Positions 16,935 through 25,307 of a stretch of DNA of 64,000 bases are shown here, one piece after another. The stretch is taken from positions 124,001-188,000 of the forward strand of contig VGCH01000002.1 of NCBI GenBank assembly GCA_016870115.1, written 5' to 3'. The stretch is from Alphaproteobacteria bacterium. Lineage in GTDB: Bacteria > Pseudomonadota > Alphaproteobacteria > Reyranellales > Reyranellaceae. The notes beneath the pieces are model-generated. The model made no database searches. It saw only the letters and a program-made list of their open reading frames with translations, and had not been told where the DNA came from. The first letter of the stretch is position 1, and each line of letters opens with the position of its first letter. The position numbers were made by a program, and so were the translations under genes.

Positions 16935-18731
16935 ATGAACGAGCATGACCTGAAGTCTATGATCGATGATGTGGCGAGCGGCCGGATGGCGCGCCGCTCC
17001 TTCCTGCGGCGCATGGCGGCGGTCGGTATCGCCGCACCGTTTGCCAACCAGATCCTGGCGCTGGGCGGTGTGGCGATGGCGCAGCCGGCCACCCCGTTTG
17101 CCTACAAGCCGACCAAACGCGGCGGCGGCGGCCTGCTGAAGGTGCTGTGGTGGCAGGGCCCGACGCTCCTCAATCCGCACTTCGCGGTCGGCACCAAGGA
17201 TCAGGATGGCAGCAAGCTCTTCTACGAGCCGCTTGCCGGCTGGGACGCCGAAGGGAATCTCCGGCCCGTGCTGGCAGCCTCGATCCCGAGCCGCGAGGAC
17301 GGCACGCTGGCGGCCGACGGCCGCTCCGTTGTCTGGAAGCTGAAGCCCGGCATCACCTGGCACGACGGCAAGCCCTGCACGGCCGACGATCTGGTGTTCA
17401 ACTGGGAATATGCCCGCGATCCCGCCACGGCCGCCGTCACCAGCGGCGCCTACAAGGACGTGACCGTCGAGAAGATCGACCAGCTCTCGGTGCGGGTGAA
17501 GTTCAACGAACCGACGCCGTTCTGGGCGGAGGCGTTCGTGGGCTCGGCCGGCTGCATCATTCCCAAGCACCTCTTCGCCGACTTCACCGGCGCCAAGTCG
17601 CGCGAAGCGCCGACCAATCTCAAGCCGGTCGGCACCGGCCCCTATATGTTCAAGGACTTCAAGCCGGGCGATCTCGTGACCGGCGTCATCAATCCCAACT
17701 ACCACCAGGCCAACAAGCCGTACTTCGACGCCATCGAGATGAAGGGCGGCGGCGACGCCGCCTCGGCGGCGCGGGCGGTGCTGCAGACGGGCGAGTTCGA
17801 CTTCGCCTGGAACATGCAGGTCGAGGACGAGGTGCTGGTCCGGCTGGAGCGCGGCGGCAAGGGCCGCATGGTCTTCACCAAGGGCGGCGGCATCGAGCAT
17901 ATCCAGCTCAACACCACCGACCCCTGGACCGAGGTCGATGGCGAGCGCTCGGCGGCGAGCACCAAGCATCCGCTATTGTCCGACGTCGCGGTGCGCCGCG
18001 CGCTCAACCTGCTGGTCGATCGCGACTCGGTCGAGAAGCACATCTACGGCCGCGCCGGCACGGCGACACCCAACTACGTGAACAATCCCGACCGGTTCCG
18101 CTCGAAGACCACCAAGTTCGAGTTCAATGTCGACAAGGCCAACGCGCTCCTCGACGCGGCGGGCTGGGTGCGCGGCGCCGACGGCATCCGCGCCAAGGAC
18201 GGCAAGAAGCTGAAACTGGTCTACCAGACCTCGATCAACCAGCCGCGCCAGAAGAACCAGGCGATCGTGAAGCAGGCGGCGCAACGGGCGGGCATCGACA
18301 TCGAACTGAAGTCGGTGACAGCCTCGGTGTTCTTCTCGTCCGACGTCGCGAACCCGGACACCTACACCAAGTTCTATTGCGATCTGCAGATGTACAACAC
18401 CGGCCCGAACGCGCCGGATCCGGGCCTGTTCATGCGCGCCTTCCACGGCAGCGAGATCGCGAACAAGGCCAACAAGTGGCAGGGCCGCAACATCACGCGC
18501 TGGCGCAACGCCGAATACGACAAGCTGCACGACGCCTCGAAGCTCGAACTCGACCCGATCAAGCGGGCGGCCATGCTGATCCGCTGCAACGAGATGGTGA
18601 TCGAGGATGTGGTGGTGATCCCGGTGGTGGCGCGCCTCGGCGCGGGCGCGGCGGCCCACAAGCTCGCCGTCGATCTGAGCGGCTGGGACACCAACACCTG
18701 GAACCTCGCGAGCTGGTATCGCGAGGCCTAG
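16935..18731 (+). CDS. ABC transporter peptide/solute-binding protein (family 5), orphan
   Basis: This 598-residue periplasmic binding protein of the DppA/OppA family starts with a twin-arginine-like leader, [17 protein letters not shown], and continues with family features: [40 protein letters not shown] and [16 protein letters not shown]. It should deliver peptides or similar solutes to an ABC importer, but no permease or ATPase genes are next to it. The ATG at 16935 with GGAGG nearby was chosen; the open frame extends upstream into unlikely sequence. The upstream sigma54-like promoter suggests nitrogen-linked expression. Confidence 0.88.
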   Translation: MNEHDLKSMIDDVASGRMARRSFLRRMAAVGIAAPFANQILALGGVAMAQPATPFAYKPTKRGGGGLLKVLWWQGPTLLNPHFAVGTKDQDGSKLFYEPLAGWDAEGNLRPVLAASIPSREDGTLAADGRSVVWKLKPGITWHDGKPCTADDLVFNWEYARDPATAAVTSGAYKDVTVEKIDQLSVRVKFNEPTPFWAEAFVGSAGCIIPKHLFADFTGAKSREAPTNLKPVGTGPYMFKDFKPGDLVTGVINPNYHQANKPYFDAIEMKGGGDAASAARAVLQTGEFDFAWNMQVEDEVLVRLERGGKGRMVFTKGGGIEHIQLNTTDPWTEVDGERSAASTKHPLLSDVAVRRALNLLVDRDSVEKHIYGRAGTATPNYVNNPDRFRSKTTKFEFNVDKANALLDAAGWVRGADGIRAKDGKKLKLVYQTSINQPRQKNQAIVKQAAQRAGIDIELKSVTASVFFSSDVANPDTYTKFYCDLQMYNTGPNAPDPGLFMRAFHGSEIANKANKWQGRNITRWRNAEYDKLHDASKLELDPIKRAAMLIRCNEMVIEDVVVIPVVARLGAGAAAHKLAVDLSGWDTNTWNLASWYREA

Positions 18732-18846
18732 AGTCCGTCGGGCCGGCGGGACGCAGCCCGACGGGAAAACCGGCGAACCGGGCAGCGTGGTTTCGTTCGC
18801 GGCCGATCCCCCATAAGGTGCGGGTCCTTCCGTTCAGAGGACCCGC

Positions 18847-19794
18847 ATGGCCACGACCGCGCCCATCGAATTCGCCTTCCCCGACATCGCGCGCTGGCAG
18901 GCGGGCAGCGACGGTGCGCGTTACATCCATGTGCGCAAGGCCGCCGCGTCGGGGCCGACCGTGATGGTGAACGCGCTTACTCACGGCAATGAGGTGTCCG
19001 GCGCGATTGCCGTCGACCACCTGTTGGCCGCCGGGATCGGTCCGCGCCGCGGCACGCTCATTCTTTCCTTCGCCAATGTCGATGCCTATGCCAGCTTCGA
19101 TCCGGCGGCGCCGTTCAAGTCGCGGATGGTGGACGAGGACTTCAACCGTGTGTGGGGCCGGCTCGGCCAGCCCGCGACCACGGTCGAGACGCGGCGCGCC
19201 GAGGAGATGCGGCCGTTCGTCGATCGCACCGATCTGCTGCTCGATCTGCACTCCATGCACGATGATGGCGTGCCGCTGATGCTGTCGGGGCCGCTCGACA
19301 AGGGCGTCGCCTTCGCGCGCCGGCTGGGCGCGCCGGTCGATATCGTGCGCGACGCGGGCCACGCCGCCGGCATGCGCATGCGCGACTATGGTGGCTTCGG
19401 CGATGCCGCGAGCCCGAAGAACGCGCTGCTGATCGAGACCGGCCAACATTGGCGCGCCTCGTCGGTGACGGTCGCCAAGGACATCGTCGCGCGGTTTCTG
19501 GTCGAAACCGGTGTCGTCGATGCGGCGGACGTGCCGGCGGGCTGGCGCCAACCCGCGCCGGCGGCACAGCGCGTGGTCGAGGTGACTCACGCGATCGCCA
19601 CGCGCACCGGTGACTTCCGCGCCACCCGTATCTTCGAAGGCCAGGAAGTGGTCGCCCGTGCCGGAACCGTGCTCGGTCACGACGATGGCGAGCCGGTGAA
19701 GACGCCCTACGACAATTGCGTGCTGGTGATGCCGTCGGCCAACCGGCCGCTCAGGCCGGGGGTGACGGTGGTGCGGTTGGGGCGCTTCGTCTGA
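18847..19794 (+). CDS. Succinylglutamate desuccinylase/aspartoacylase-family zinc hydrolase
   Basis: This 315-residue protein carries the M14-type zinc site of the AstE/AspA family: the first His-Glu pair in ALTHGNEVSGA, FNRVWGRL with the substrate-binding Arg, and the third ligand in LLDLHSMHDD. Such enzymes deacylate N-acyl amino acids or similar amides. The acyl group is unknown, and divergent members are common near peptide-uptake genes, as here. Its last 44 bases overlap the end of murJ on the opposite strand. Confidence 0.85.
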   Translation: MATTAPIEFAFPDIARWQAGSDGARYIHVRKAAASGPTVMVNALTHGNEVSGAIAVDHLLAAGIGPRRGTLILSFANVDAYASFDPAAPFKSRMVDEDFNRVWGRLGQPATTVETRRAEEMRPFVDRTDLLLDLHSMHDDGVPLMLSGPLDKGVAFARRLGAPVDIVRDAGHAAGMRMRDYGGFGDAASPKNALLIETGQHWRASSVTVAKDIVARFLVETGVVDAADVPAGWRQPAPAAQRVVEVTHAIATRTGDFRATRIFEGQEVVARAGTVLGHDDGEPVKTPYDNCVLVMPSANRPLRPGVTVVRLGRFV

Positions 19795-21301
19795 ACAGCG
19801 CCACGATCTCGTCACGCCGCAGGATGCCGAGCGCGATACCGAAGGCGCCGTAGAGCGCGGCGCCGGACACGCACAGCCCCAGCGTCGCCGTGCCGCCGTA
19901 GCTGTGCGGCTCGATGAACCACAGGAAGCCGCCCATGCCGGCGCTGGCGGCGAGGATCCGCCAGCCGCGATCGAACAGCCGGCCATCGGCCACCCAGTGG
20001 CCGCGGGCGATCAGCACAACGGCGAGCGCCACGGCATTCAGCCAGCCGGCGATCGAGCTGGCGAGCGCGATGCCGGCGGCACCGAGTGAAGTCGCCTTCA
20101 GGAAGAAAATGTTCAACGCGACATTGGCCGCGATGGCGGCGAGCGCGATGTAGAGCGGCGTGCGCGTATCCTCGCGGGCGAAGAAGCCCGGCGTGAGCCC
20201 CTTCACCGCCACGAAGGCCGGCAGTCCGATCGCGAAAGCGGCCAGCGCCTGGCCGGCGCGGATCGCGTCTTCGTTGCCGAAGCGGCCACGCTCGAACAGC
20301 ATGCGGACCAGCGGTTCGGCAAGCACCCAGAGCGCGACGGCGGCGGGCAGTGCCAGCAGGAAGCCGAACTCAAGCGCGCGGTTCTGGTTGGCCATCGCCG
20401 CGTCGTTCTCGCCGGCCCGCAATTGACGCGCGAGCATGGGCAGAAGTGCGGTGCCGATCGCGACGCCGACGACGCCCAGCGGCAGCTGGGCCACGCGGTC
20501 GGCGTAGTAGAGCGCCGAGATCGCGCCGGCCGGCAGCAACGACGCCCAGACCACGTCGAGGAACAGCGAGATCTGCTGCACGCCGCCGCCGACGGCCACC
20601 GGTGTGGCGAGGGTGACCAGCCGACGCACGCGCGCGGTCCAGCGCGGCCGTGTGAAGCCGACGCCCACGCCCTCCGCATGCGCCGCGCGCACCAGCCAAA
20701 GCCACTGCAGCAGGCCGGCGAGCGTGACGCCAATCGCCGCCGCATAGCCGCCGTTGGGCAGCAGCGGGGTCAGCCCGAGCACCGCGGCGATGATCGCGAG
20801 ATTGAGCAGGATCGGTGTCGCCGCGACATGGGCGAAGCGCTCGATCCCGTTCAGCACGCCGCCATGTAGGGACACTAGCGAGATGAAGAGCAGATAGGGG
20901 AAGCAGATGCGCCCGAGATCGATCGCGAGCGCAAAGGTCGGATCGTCGGTGAGCCCCGGCGCCAGCAGGCGCATCACCCAGGGCATCGCGATCACCAGGA
21001 CGATCACGAACGGCAGGAGCACCAGCAGAAAGGCGGCCTGCGCCTCGCGCGCGAACGCGATGGCGGCATCGCGGCCACCTGCCTGCATCTCGCGCGCGAA
21101 GATCGGCACGAAGGCCGCCGAGAAGGCGCCCTCGGCGAACAGGCGGCGAAAGAAATTGGGCAGCTTGAACGCGACGAAAAATGCATCGGCGATCGCGCCG
21201 CCGCCCAGCACCGCCGACAGCACCATGTCGCGCACGAAGCCCGCCACGCGGCTCAGCATCGTGAACCCGCCCACCGTCGCGATTGCGCGCGCGAGACTCA
21301 T
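19751..21301 (-). CDS. murJ: Lipid II flippase MurJ (MviN family)
   Basis: This 516-residue membrane protein has about 14 hydrophobic helices. It opens with the family signature RAIATVGGFTMLSRVAGFVRD and continues with LFAEGAFSAAFVPIF, whose charged residues line the lipid II cavity in MurJ. It moves lipid II across the inner membrane for peptidoglycan synthesis. It starts at ATG 21299-21301 after a 288-base non-coding leader region with several hairpins. Its 3' end overlaps the convergent deacylase gene. Confidence 0.95.
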   Translation of the reverse strand: MSLARAIATVGGFTMLSRVAGFVRDMVLSAVLGGGAIADAFFVAFKLPNFFRRLFAEGAFSAAFVPIFAREMQAGGRDAAIAFAREAQAAFLLVLLPFVIVLVIAMPWVMRLLAPGLTDDPTFALAIDLGRICFPYLLFISLVSLHGGVLNGIERFAHVAATPILLNLAIIAAVLGLTPLLPNGGYAAAIGVTLAGLLQWLWLVRAAHAEGVGVGFTRPRWTARVRRLVTLATPVAVGGGVQQISLFLDVVWASLLPAGAISALYYADRVAQLPLGVVGVAIGTALLPMLARQLRAGENDAAMANQNRALEFGFLLALPAAVALWVLAEPLVRMLFERGRFGNEDAIRAGQALAAFAIGLPAFVAVKGLTPGFFAREDTRTPLYIALAAIAANVALNIFFLKATSLGAAGIALASSIAGWLNAVALAVVLIARGHWVADGRLFDRGWRILAASAGMGGFLWFIEPHSYGGTATLGLCVSGAALYGAFGIALGILRRDEIVALFRRSAPTAPPSPPA

Positions 21302-21392
21302 CGCGGCCGTCGTCCGTGCGAGGTGAAACTAGCGATAGTCATGACCGGCGGGGACCATACCAACTCTGGGAACGCGAGGAACAAAGATACAG

Positions 21393-21432
21393 CGGAAATG
21401 CCTTATTTCCGTCATGGCTCTCTGGCATTTTT
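21393..21432. other. Two mutually exclusive hairpins upstream of murJ
   Basis: CGGAAAT (21393-21399) pairs with ATTTCCG (21405-21411) over a five-base loop. The overlapping AAATGCC (21396-21402) pairs perfectly with GGCATTT (21424-21430), which runs into TT. The two stems share bases and cannot form together, an attenuator-like arrangement. The region is unusually AT-rich for this window and has no good open frame. It could be part of a murJ leader (minus strand) or a small RNA (plus strand). Confidence 0.4.
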
Positions 21433-21483
21433 CGTACCGGTGGTGGCCGGCGACGTAGTGGCCGGTATAAACCGCCACCGCGC

Positions 21484-21507
21484 AAGCCGGCCCGAAGGGG
21501 CCGGCTT
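21484..21507. terminator. Strong 10-bp hairpin terminator after the monooxygenase gene
   Basis: AAGCCGGCCC and GGGCCGGCTT form a perfect 10-base stem with a four-base loop. On the plus strand it is followed by CTGCGTTTC, a tail often seen after alphaproteobacterial terminators. On the minus strand it lies about 85 bases after the flavin monooxygenase stop and before murJ. It may work in both directions. Confidence 0.6.
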
Positions 21508-21589
21508 CTGCGTTTCGGGGCGGGCGCTGGATGTCTGGGGACGGGCGCGGCGCTCAAGCGCGCGGAGCGGACCGGCTCTGGAACAGGGT

Positions 21590-22849
21590 TCAGCTTCGAC
21601 CGGCATCGGCAGCCAGTTGCAAGAGCGTCTCGCGATCTTGCGCCACCAGCTTCTTGTAGTCGCCCACGATCCGCTCTAGCTCGATCGCCGGCAGAACGCT
21701 CTCCAGATCTTCGAATCCATCGGGTGCGCGCTGTTCGACAATGTCGAGCATCACATCGATGCCCTTGCGCCGGTTGCTCTCGACGATGCGTGCGGTCGCG
21801 GGCAGTCGCTTGGCCTCGTAGCGGAGGAGCGCCGCTTCGGGGTCGCTACCTGCACCCAGCTCCTGCGTCAGGGCCTCGCCGTCCAGGATGGCCTGCGACG
21901 CGCCGTTGGAGCCGATGGGATACATCGGGTGTGCGGCATCGCCCAGCAGCGAGACGCGGCCGTGACTCCAGCGTGGCAGCGGATCGCGGTCGACCATCGG
22001 GAACTCGAGCACCTGATGCGCGGCGCGGATCACCGAGGGCACATCGAGCCAGTCGAAGCACCACTCCTCGAAGCGCGGCAGGAAGTCTTCCAGCCGGCCG
22101 GGTCGGTTCCAGTCCTCGCGCCGCAGCATCTGGCTCTCGCCCATGTGCAGGTCGCAGATCCAGTTGATCAGCGCTTCGCCGCGCTCGGCATGGGCGCGGC
22201 TGATCGGATAGCACACGAACTTCTGGGTGTGATGGCCGGCCTGCACCATGGTCGCGCCGCCGAGGAACGGCTTGCCGACGGTGACGCCGCGCCACATCAG
22301 GATGCCCTGCCACTTGGGGGGACCTTCGTCGGGATGATAGTGCGCGCGCACCGCCGAATGGATGCCGTCGGCGCCGATGAGCAGGTCGGCCTCGGCGGTC
22401 TCCGCCGGCGCGCCATCGCGATCGACGAAGCGCATTTGGACGCGCGCGCCGCGCTGCTCGAAGCCCGCGATGCGCCGGCCCAAGCGCAGCGCGGAGGCGC
22501 CCAGCATCGCCTGCGCCGCGCGGTAGAGGATCATCTGAAGTTCGCCGCGATGGATCGAGAATTGCGGCCAGGGCAGGCCCGCCCGCCGGCCACGTGGATC
22601 CGCCCAGATGGTCTGACCATGGCGATTGGCGAAGCGCAGCTCGGCGGTCTCTATGGCGGTGGCGGCGAGCGCGGGCTCGAGACCCAGCTGCGACAGGATA
22701 CGCACCGCGCCGGCCTGGATATTGATGCCGACGCCGAGCGGCCGCAGTTCACTCGTCGCCTCGTAGACGACGACGTCGAATCCCGCCTTTTTCAGAAGCA
22801 TCGCGGCGGTCAGCCCGCCGATGCCCGCACCCGCGATTGCGATTCGCAT
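21590..22849 (-). CDS. FAD-dependent monooxygenase (salicylate hydroxylase-like)
   Basis: This 419-residue class A flavoprotein hydroxylase has the FAD-binding GAGIGGLTAAMLLKKAGF at the N-terminus, ADLLIGADGIHSAVR (the DG motif) near the middle, and LLGDAAHPMYPIGSNGASQA (the GD motif) towards the C-terminus. Such enzymes use NAD(P)H and oxygen to hydroxylate aromatic or related rings; the substrate cannot be told. The stop lies about 80 bases before a strong hairpin. It is six bases after the DUF971 gene on the same strand, so probably co-transcribed. Confidence 0.9.
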   Translation of the reverse strand: MRIAIAGAGIGGLTAAMLLKKAGFDVVVYEATSELRPLGVGINIQAGAVRILSQLGLEPALAATAIETAELRFANRHGQTIWADPRGRRAGLPWPQFSIHRGELQMILYRAAQAMLGASALRLGRRIAGFEQRGARVQMRFVDRDGAPAETAEADLLIGADGIHSAVRAHYHPDEGPPKWQGILMWRGVTVGKPFLGGATMVQAGHHTQKFVCYPISRAHAERGEALINWICDLHMGESQMLRREDWNRPGRLEDFLPRFEEWCFDWLDVPSVIRAAHQVLEFPMVDRDPLPRWSHGRVSLLGDAAHPMYPIGSNGASQAILDGEALTQELGAGSDPEAALLRYEAKRLPATARIVESNRRKGIDVMLDIVEQRAPDGFEDLESVLPAIELERIVGDYKKLVAQDRETLLQLAADAGRS

Positions 22850-22855
22850 CGCCGG

Positions 22856-23272
22856 TCAGGGGTCGCGGCTCAATCCGCGATAAAGGAGTGCCGCGAGATA
22901 GGCGTTCCAGCGCTCGGTGTAGGTGTCGCCGAGTTCGCGCAGGTAGGACCAGCTGTAGATGCCGGTGTCATGCTTGTCGTCGAACACGATGCGGATGGCG
23001 TAGTGGCCAACCGGCTCGACGGCCGCGATCTTCACATGGCGACGGCCCGACACGATCTTCTTGCGGTTGAGGCCATGCCCCAGCACGTCGGCCGACGGAC
23101 TCTCTACTCGAAGATACTCAGCGGGCAGCGAGTAGGAGCTGCCGTCTGCGAAATCGATCTCCAGCCGGCCTTCTTCCTTGAACAGGCGAAGCTCCTGCGG
23201 CCAGGGCGCGTCCTCGGACTCGTAGGAGCCCTGGTCCGGCACCGACTTGGGCCACATGTCGGTCGAGGTCAC
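22856..23272 (-). CDS. DUF971 (GBBH-like N-terminal domain) protein
   Basis: This 138-residue protein has [40 protein letters not shown] and [18 protein letters not shown], the pattern of DUF971, which is also the N-terminal domain of gamma-butyrobetaine hydroxylase. Stand-alone bacterial forms are common and have been linked by neighbourhood to iron-sulfur biology. The usual metal-binding residues of that domain are only partly visible. Its start overlaps the Trm112 stop by four bases (23269-23272). Confidence 0.85.
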   Translation of the reverse strand: MTSTDMWPKSVPDQGSYESEDAPWPQELRLFKEEGRLEIDFADGSSYSLPAEYLRVESPSADVLGHGLNRKKIVSGRRHVKIAAVEPVGHYAIRIVFDDKHDTGIYSWSYLRELGDTYTERWNAYLAALLYRGLSRDP

Positions 23273-23520
23273 GGCGTGTCCTGCAGCTGGCGCGCTTCGC
23301 CCGCCAGCATGATCGGAATGCCATCGCGGATCGGGTAGGCGAGGCCCGCCTTGCGGCTCAGCAGTTCACCTGCCGCGGCGTCGTACTCCAGCGGCCCGTG
23401 CGTCACCGGACACACCAGGATTTCGAGCAGCTTGGGATCGATGCCGGCGCGACGCGGCGCGGTATCCGGCGGGGACGACGACGGGGGAGCCATCGGGACC
23501 GGGCTTCCTGTGTTGTTCAT
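23269..23520 (-). CDS. Trm112 family protein
   Basis: This 83-residue protein carries the Trm112 core [40 protein letters not shown]. Bacterial versions are thought to be small accessory proteins related to the zinc-binding activator of methyltransferases. Only one cysteine of the usual zinc set is present, as in many bacterial homologues. The ATG at 23518-23520 was chosen; ATG at 23491-23493 is also possible. It overlaps DUF971 by ATGA. Confidence 0.82.
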   Translation of the reverse strand: MNNTGSPVPMAPPSSSPPDTAPRRAGIDPKLLEILVCPVTHGPLEYDAAAGELLSRKAGLAYPIRDGIPIMLAGEARQLQDTP

Positions 23521-23558
23521 TGACGCTATAGCACAGGGGCCGCGTGACCGCGATGCCG

Positions 23559-24269
23559 TCAATGCGCCCGCTTGGGGCCATCGTCGCTGCCGGGAAAAGC
23601 GGCGAGTTCCAGGAATGCCGTCAGGAGTTTGGCGCGCTGGGTGCCGTCGCGCGCCTCAAGCAGCGCCTGCTTCTCGGTCGGTGAGAAGGGCAGCATCATG
23701 GACAGCGACGTCACAAGACTGCCATCGGTGGCTTGGCGGACCTGATCCCAGTCGGCCTTCAGCCCCTTGGCACGGAAGAACGCCCCGAGCGCGGCCAACA
23801 GCCGGTCGCGATCGAGCGACACCGCCTCGTCGGCATGGTCGAGATCGGCCCGCCAGGCGCTGAATTGCGAGGTCACGCGGCGATAGCCGCCTTGGGCCGG
23901 TTCAAGCTCGCGGCCGACATCGAAGCGGGCGACGCCGGCCAGCACCACGAGAAGGCGCCCGTCCTCGGTCTCGCTGAAACTCACGATCCGGCCGGCGCAG
24001 CCGGTGCGGTGGACGGCGGGAGGCCCGCTTTCCTCGGCGATGCCGTCGCCGGCGTATCCGCCGGGGCGCTGCGGCTGGATCATGCCGATCATGCGATGCC
24101 CCGCCAGCGCGTCCAGGATCATGGCGAGATAGCGCGGCTCGAAGATGTTGAGCGGCAGCCGGCCGCCGGGCAGCAGCAGCGACCCCGCCAGCGGAAAGAT
24201 CGGCAGCGTCTCGGGCAGTTGCTCGAATGCGGGATCGAAGGGACTGCGGTCGGGTGTGCGCTCGCTCAT
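23559..24269 (-). CDS. LON N-terminal domain (substrate-binding) protein
   Basis: This 236-residue protein matches the stand-alone Lon substrate-binding domain: [45 protein letters not shown], and a C-terminal helical bundle. It has neither the AAA ATPase nor the protease domain, so it probably binds unfolded substrates or partners. The ATG at 24267-24269 gives the family N-terminus; the longer open frame only adds codons overlapping the CnoX gene. It lies 20 bases downstream of CnoX, the common alphaproteobacterial order. Confidence 0.88.
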   Translation of the reverse strand: MSERTPDRSPFDPAFEQLPETLPIFPLAGSLLLPGGRLPLNIFEPRYLAMILDALAGHRMIGMIQPQRPGGYAGDGIAEESGPPAVHRTGCAGRIVSFSETEDGRLLVVLAGVARFDVGRELEPAQGGYRRVTSQFSAWRADLDHADEAVSLDRDRLLAALGAFFRAKGLKADWDQVRQATDGSLVTSLSMMLPFSPTEKQALLEARDGTQRAKLLTAFLELAAFPGSDDGPKRAH

Positions 24270-24289
24270 CGACCGGCGGGCCGCCCGCG

Positions 24290-25225
24290 TCAGGAGAACA
24301 GGATGGTCGAGAGCCGCTTGCGGCCCGCGACGGCCAGCGGATCGGCAAAGCCCAGCGCCTCGAAGAACTTCAGGAGCTGCTTGCGCGCCGCCTCCTCGTT
24401 CCAGGCACGGTCGGCCTTGATCATGGCGAGCAGTTCGTCGATCGCCGCCTCGCGCTGATCGCCGGCCCAATAGGCCAGGGCGAGATCGAGCCGCGCCTGG
24501 TGGTCCTTCGGGTTCGCGGCTGCCCGCGCCTTCAGCTCGCCCACCGGGCCCGCCGCCTGCGCCTGGTCGGCGAGATCGAGTTCGGCCAGCAGCGCCACGA
24601 CTTCGGCGTTGTTCTTTTCCTTCGCCGGCACCTGGGCGAGCAGAGCTCGCGCCTTTGCGGGATCGCCCGCTTTGGTGTGGCAGCGCGCCATGCCCGCCAG
24701 CGCGCCGACATGCGTCGGTTCGGCCTGCAGGATCTCGGCATAGACCCGGGCGGCAAGGGCGAGGTCGTTTTGCGCGATGGCTTCCTTGGCGTGATCCAGC
24801 AGGGCGGCGATCTCGTCACCCGCGCCCTCGGCGCCGGCCGGGCCGCCGGTCGCCTGGACCAGGCGATCGACGAAGGCCTTCACCTGGCTCTCGGGGACCG
24901 CACCCATGAAGCCGTCCACCGGGCGACCGCCGAAGAAGGCATAGACCGCGGGAATCGATTGGATGCGCAGCTGTTGGGCCAGCATCTGGTTCTGGTCGAT
25001 GTTGATCTTGACCAGCTTCACCGCGCCCTTGGCCGCCTTCACCACCTTCTCGATGGTCGGCTGGAGCTGCTTGCAGGGTCCGCACCAGGGCGCCCAGAAA
25101 TCGACGATCACCGGCACCGTGCGCGAGGTTTCCAGCACGTCCTTGGCGAACTTGGTCTGGTCGCTGTCCTTGATGAGATCGGCGGGCGCGGCCGCGTCGG
25201 GCGCGCCCTTGAGCAGGGTTTCCAT
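24290..25225 (-). CDS. cnoX: CnoX-type thioredoxin/TPR co-chaperone
   Basis: This 311-residue protein has a thioredoxin domain (about 20-125) with WCGPC at residues 47-51, followed by tetratricopeptide-like helices (NDLALAARVYAEILQAEPTH, LALAYWAGDQREAAIDELLA). This is the YbbN/CnoX layout. Alphaproteobacterial CnoX keeps both cysteines, has disulfide-reducing activity, and protects proteins from oxidative aggregation before handing them to chaperonins. It heads the CnoX-LON-Trm112-DUF971 cluster. Confidence 0.88.
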   Translation of the reverse strand: METLLKGAPDAAAPADLIKDSDQTKFAKDVLETSRTVPVIVDFWAPWCGPCKQLQPTIEKVVKAAKGAVKLVKINIDQNQMLAQQLRIQSIPAVYAFFGGRPVDGFMGAVPESQVKAFVDRLVQATGGPAGAEGAGDEIAALLDHAKEAIAQNDLALAARVYAEILQAEPTHVGALAGMARCHTKAGDPAKARALLAQVPAKEKNNAEVVALLAELDLADQAQAAGPVGELKARAAANPKDHQARLDLALAYWAGDQREAAIDELLAMIKADRAWNEEAARKQLLKFFEALGFADPLAVAGRKRLSTILFS

Positions 25226-25307
25226 GGAGCCTCGGGAGGGAGAACGGTGTCTCTCCCAATTTGGCGCCGCGCCCTTGGGTCCGCAAGGGGCGCCGCCGGT
25301 CCCGACC

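Noticed and set aside
25262-25300. GC-rich imperfect hairpin between the CnoX and YyaL-like genes
   Set aside because: It has a bulged stem and no T-run, so there is no firm basis for a terminator or attenuator call.
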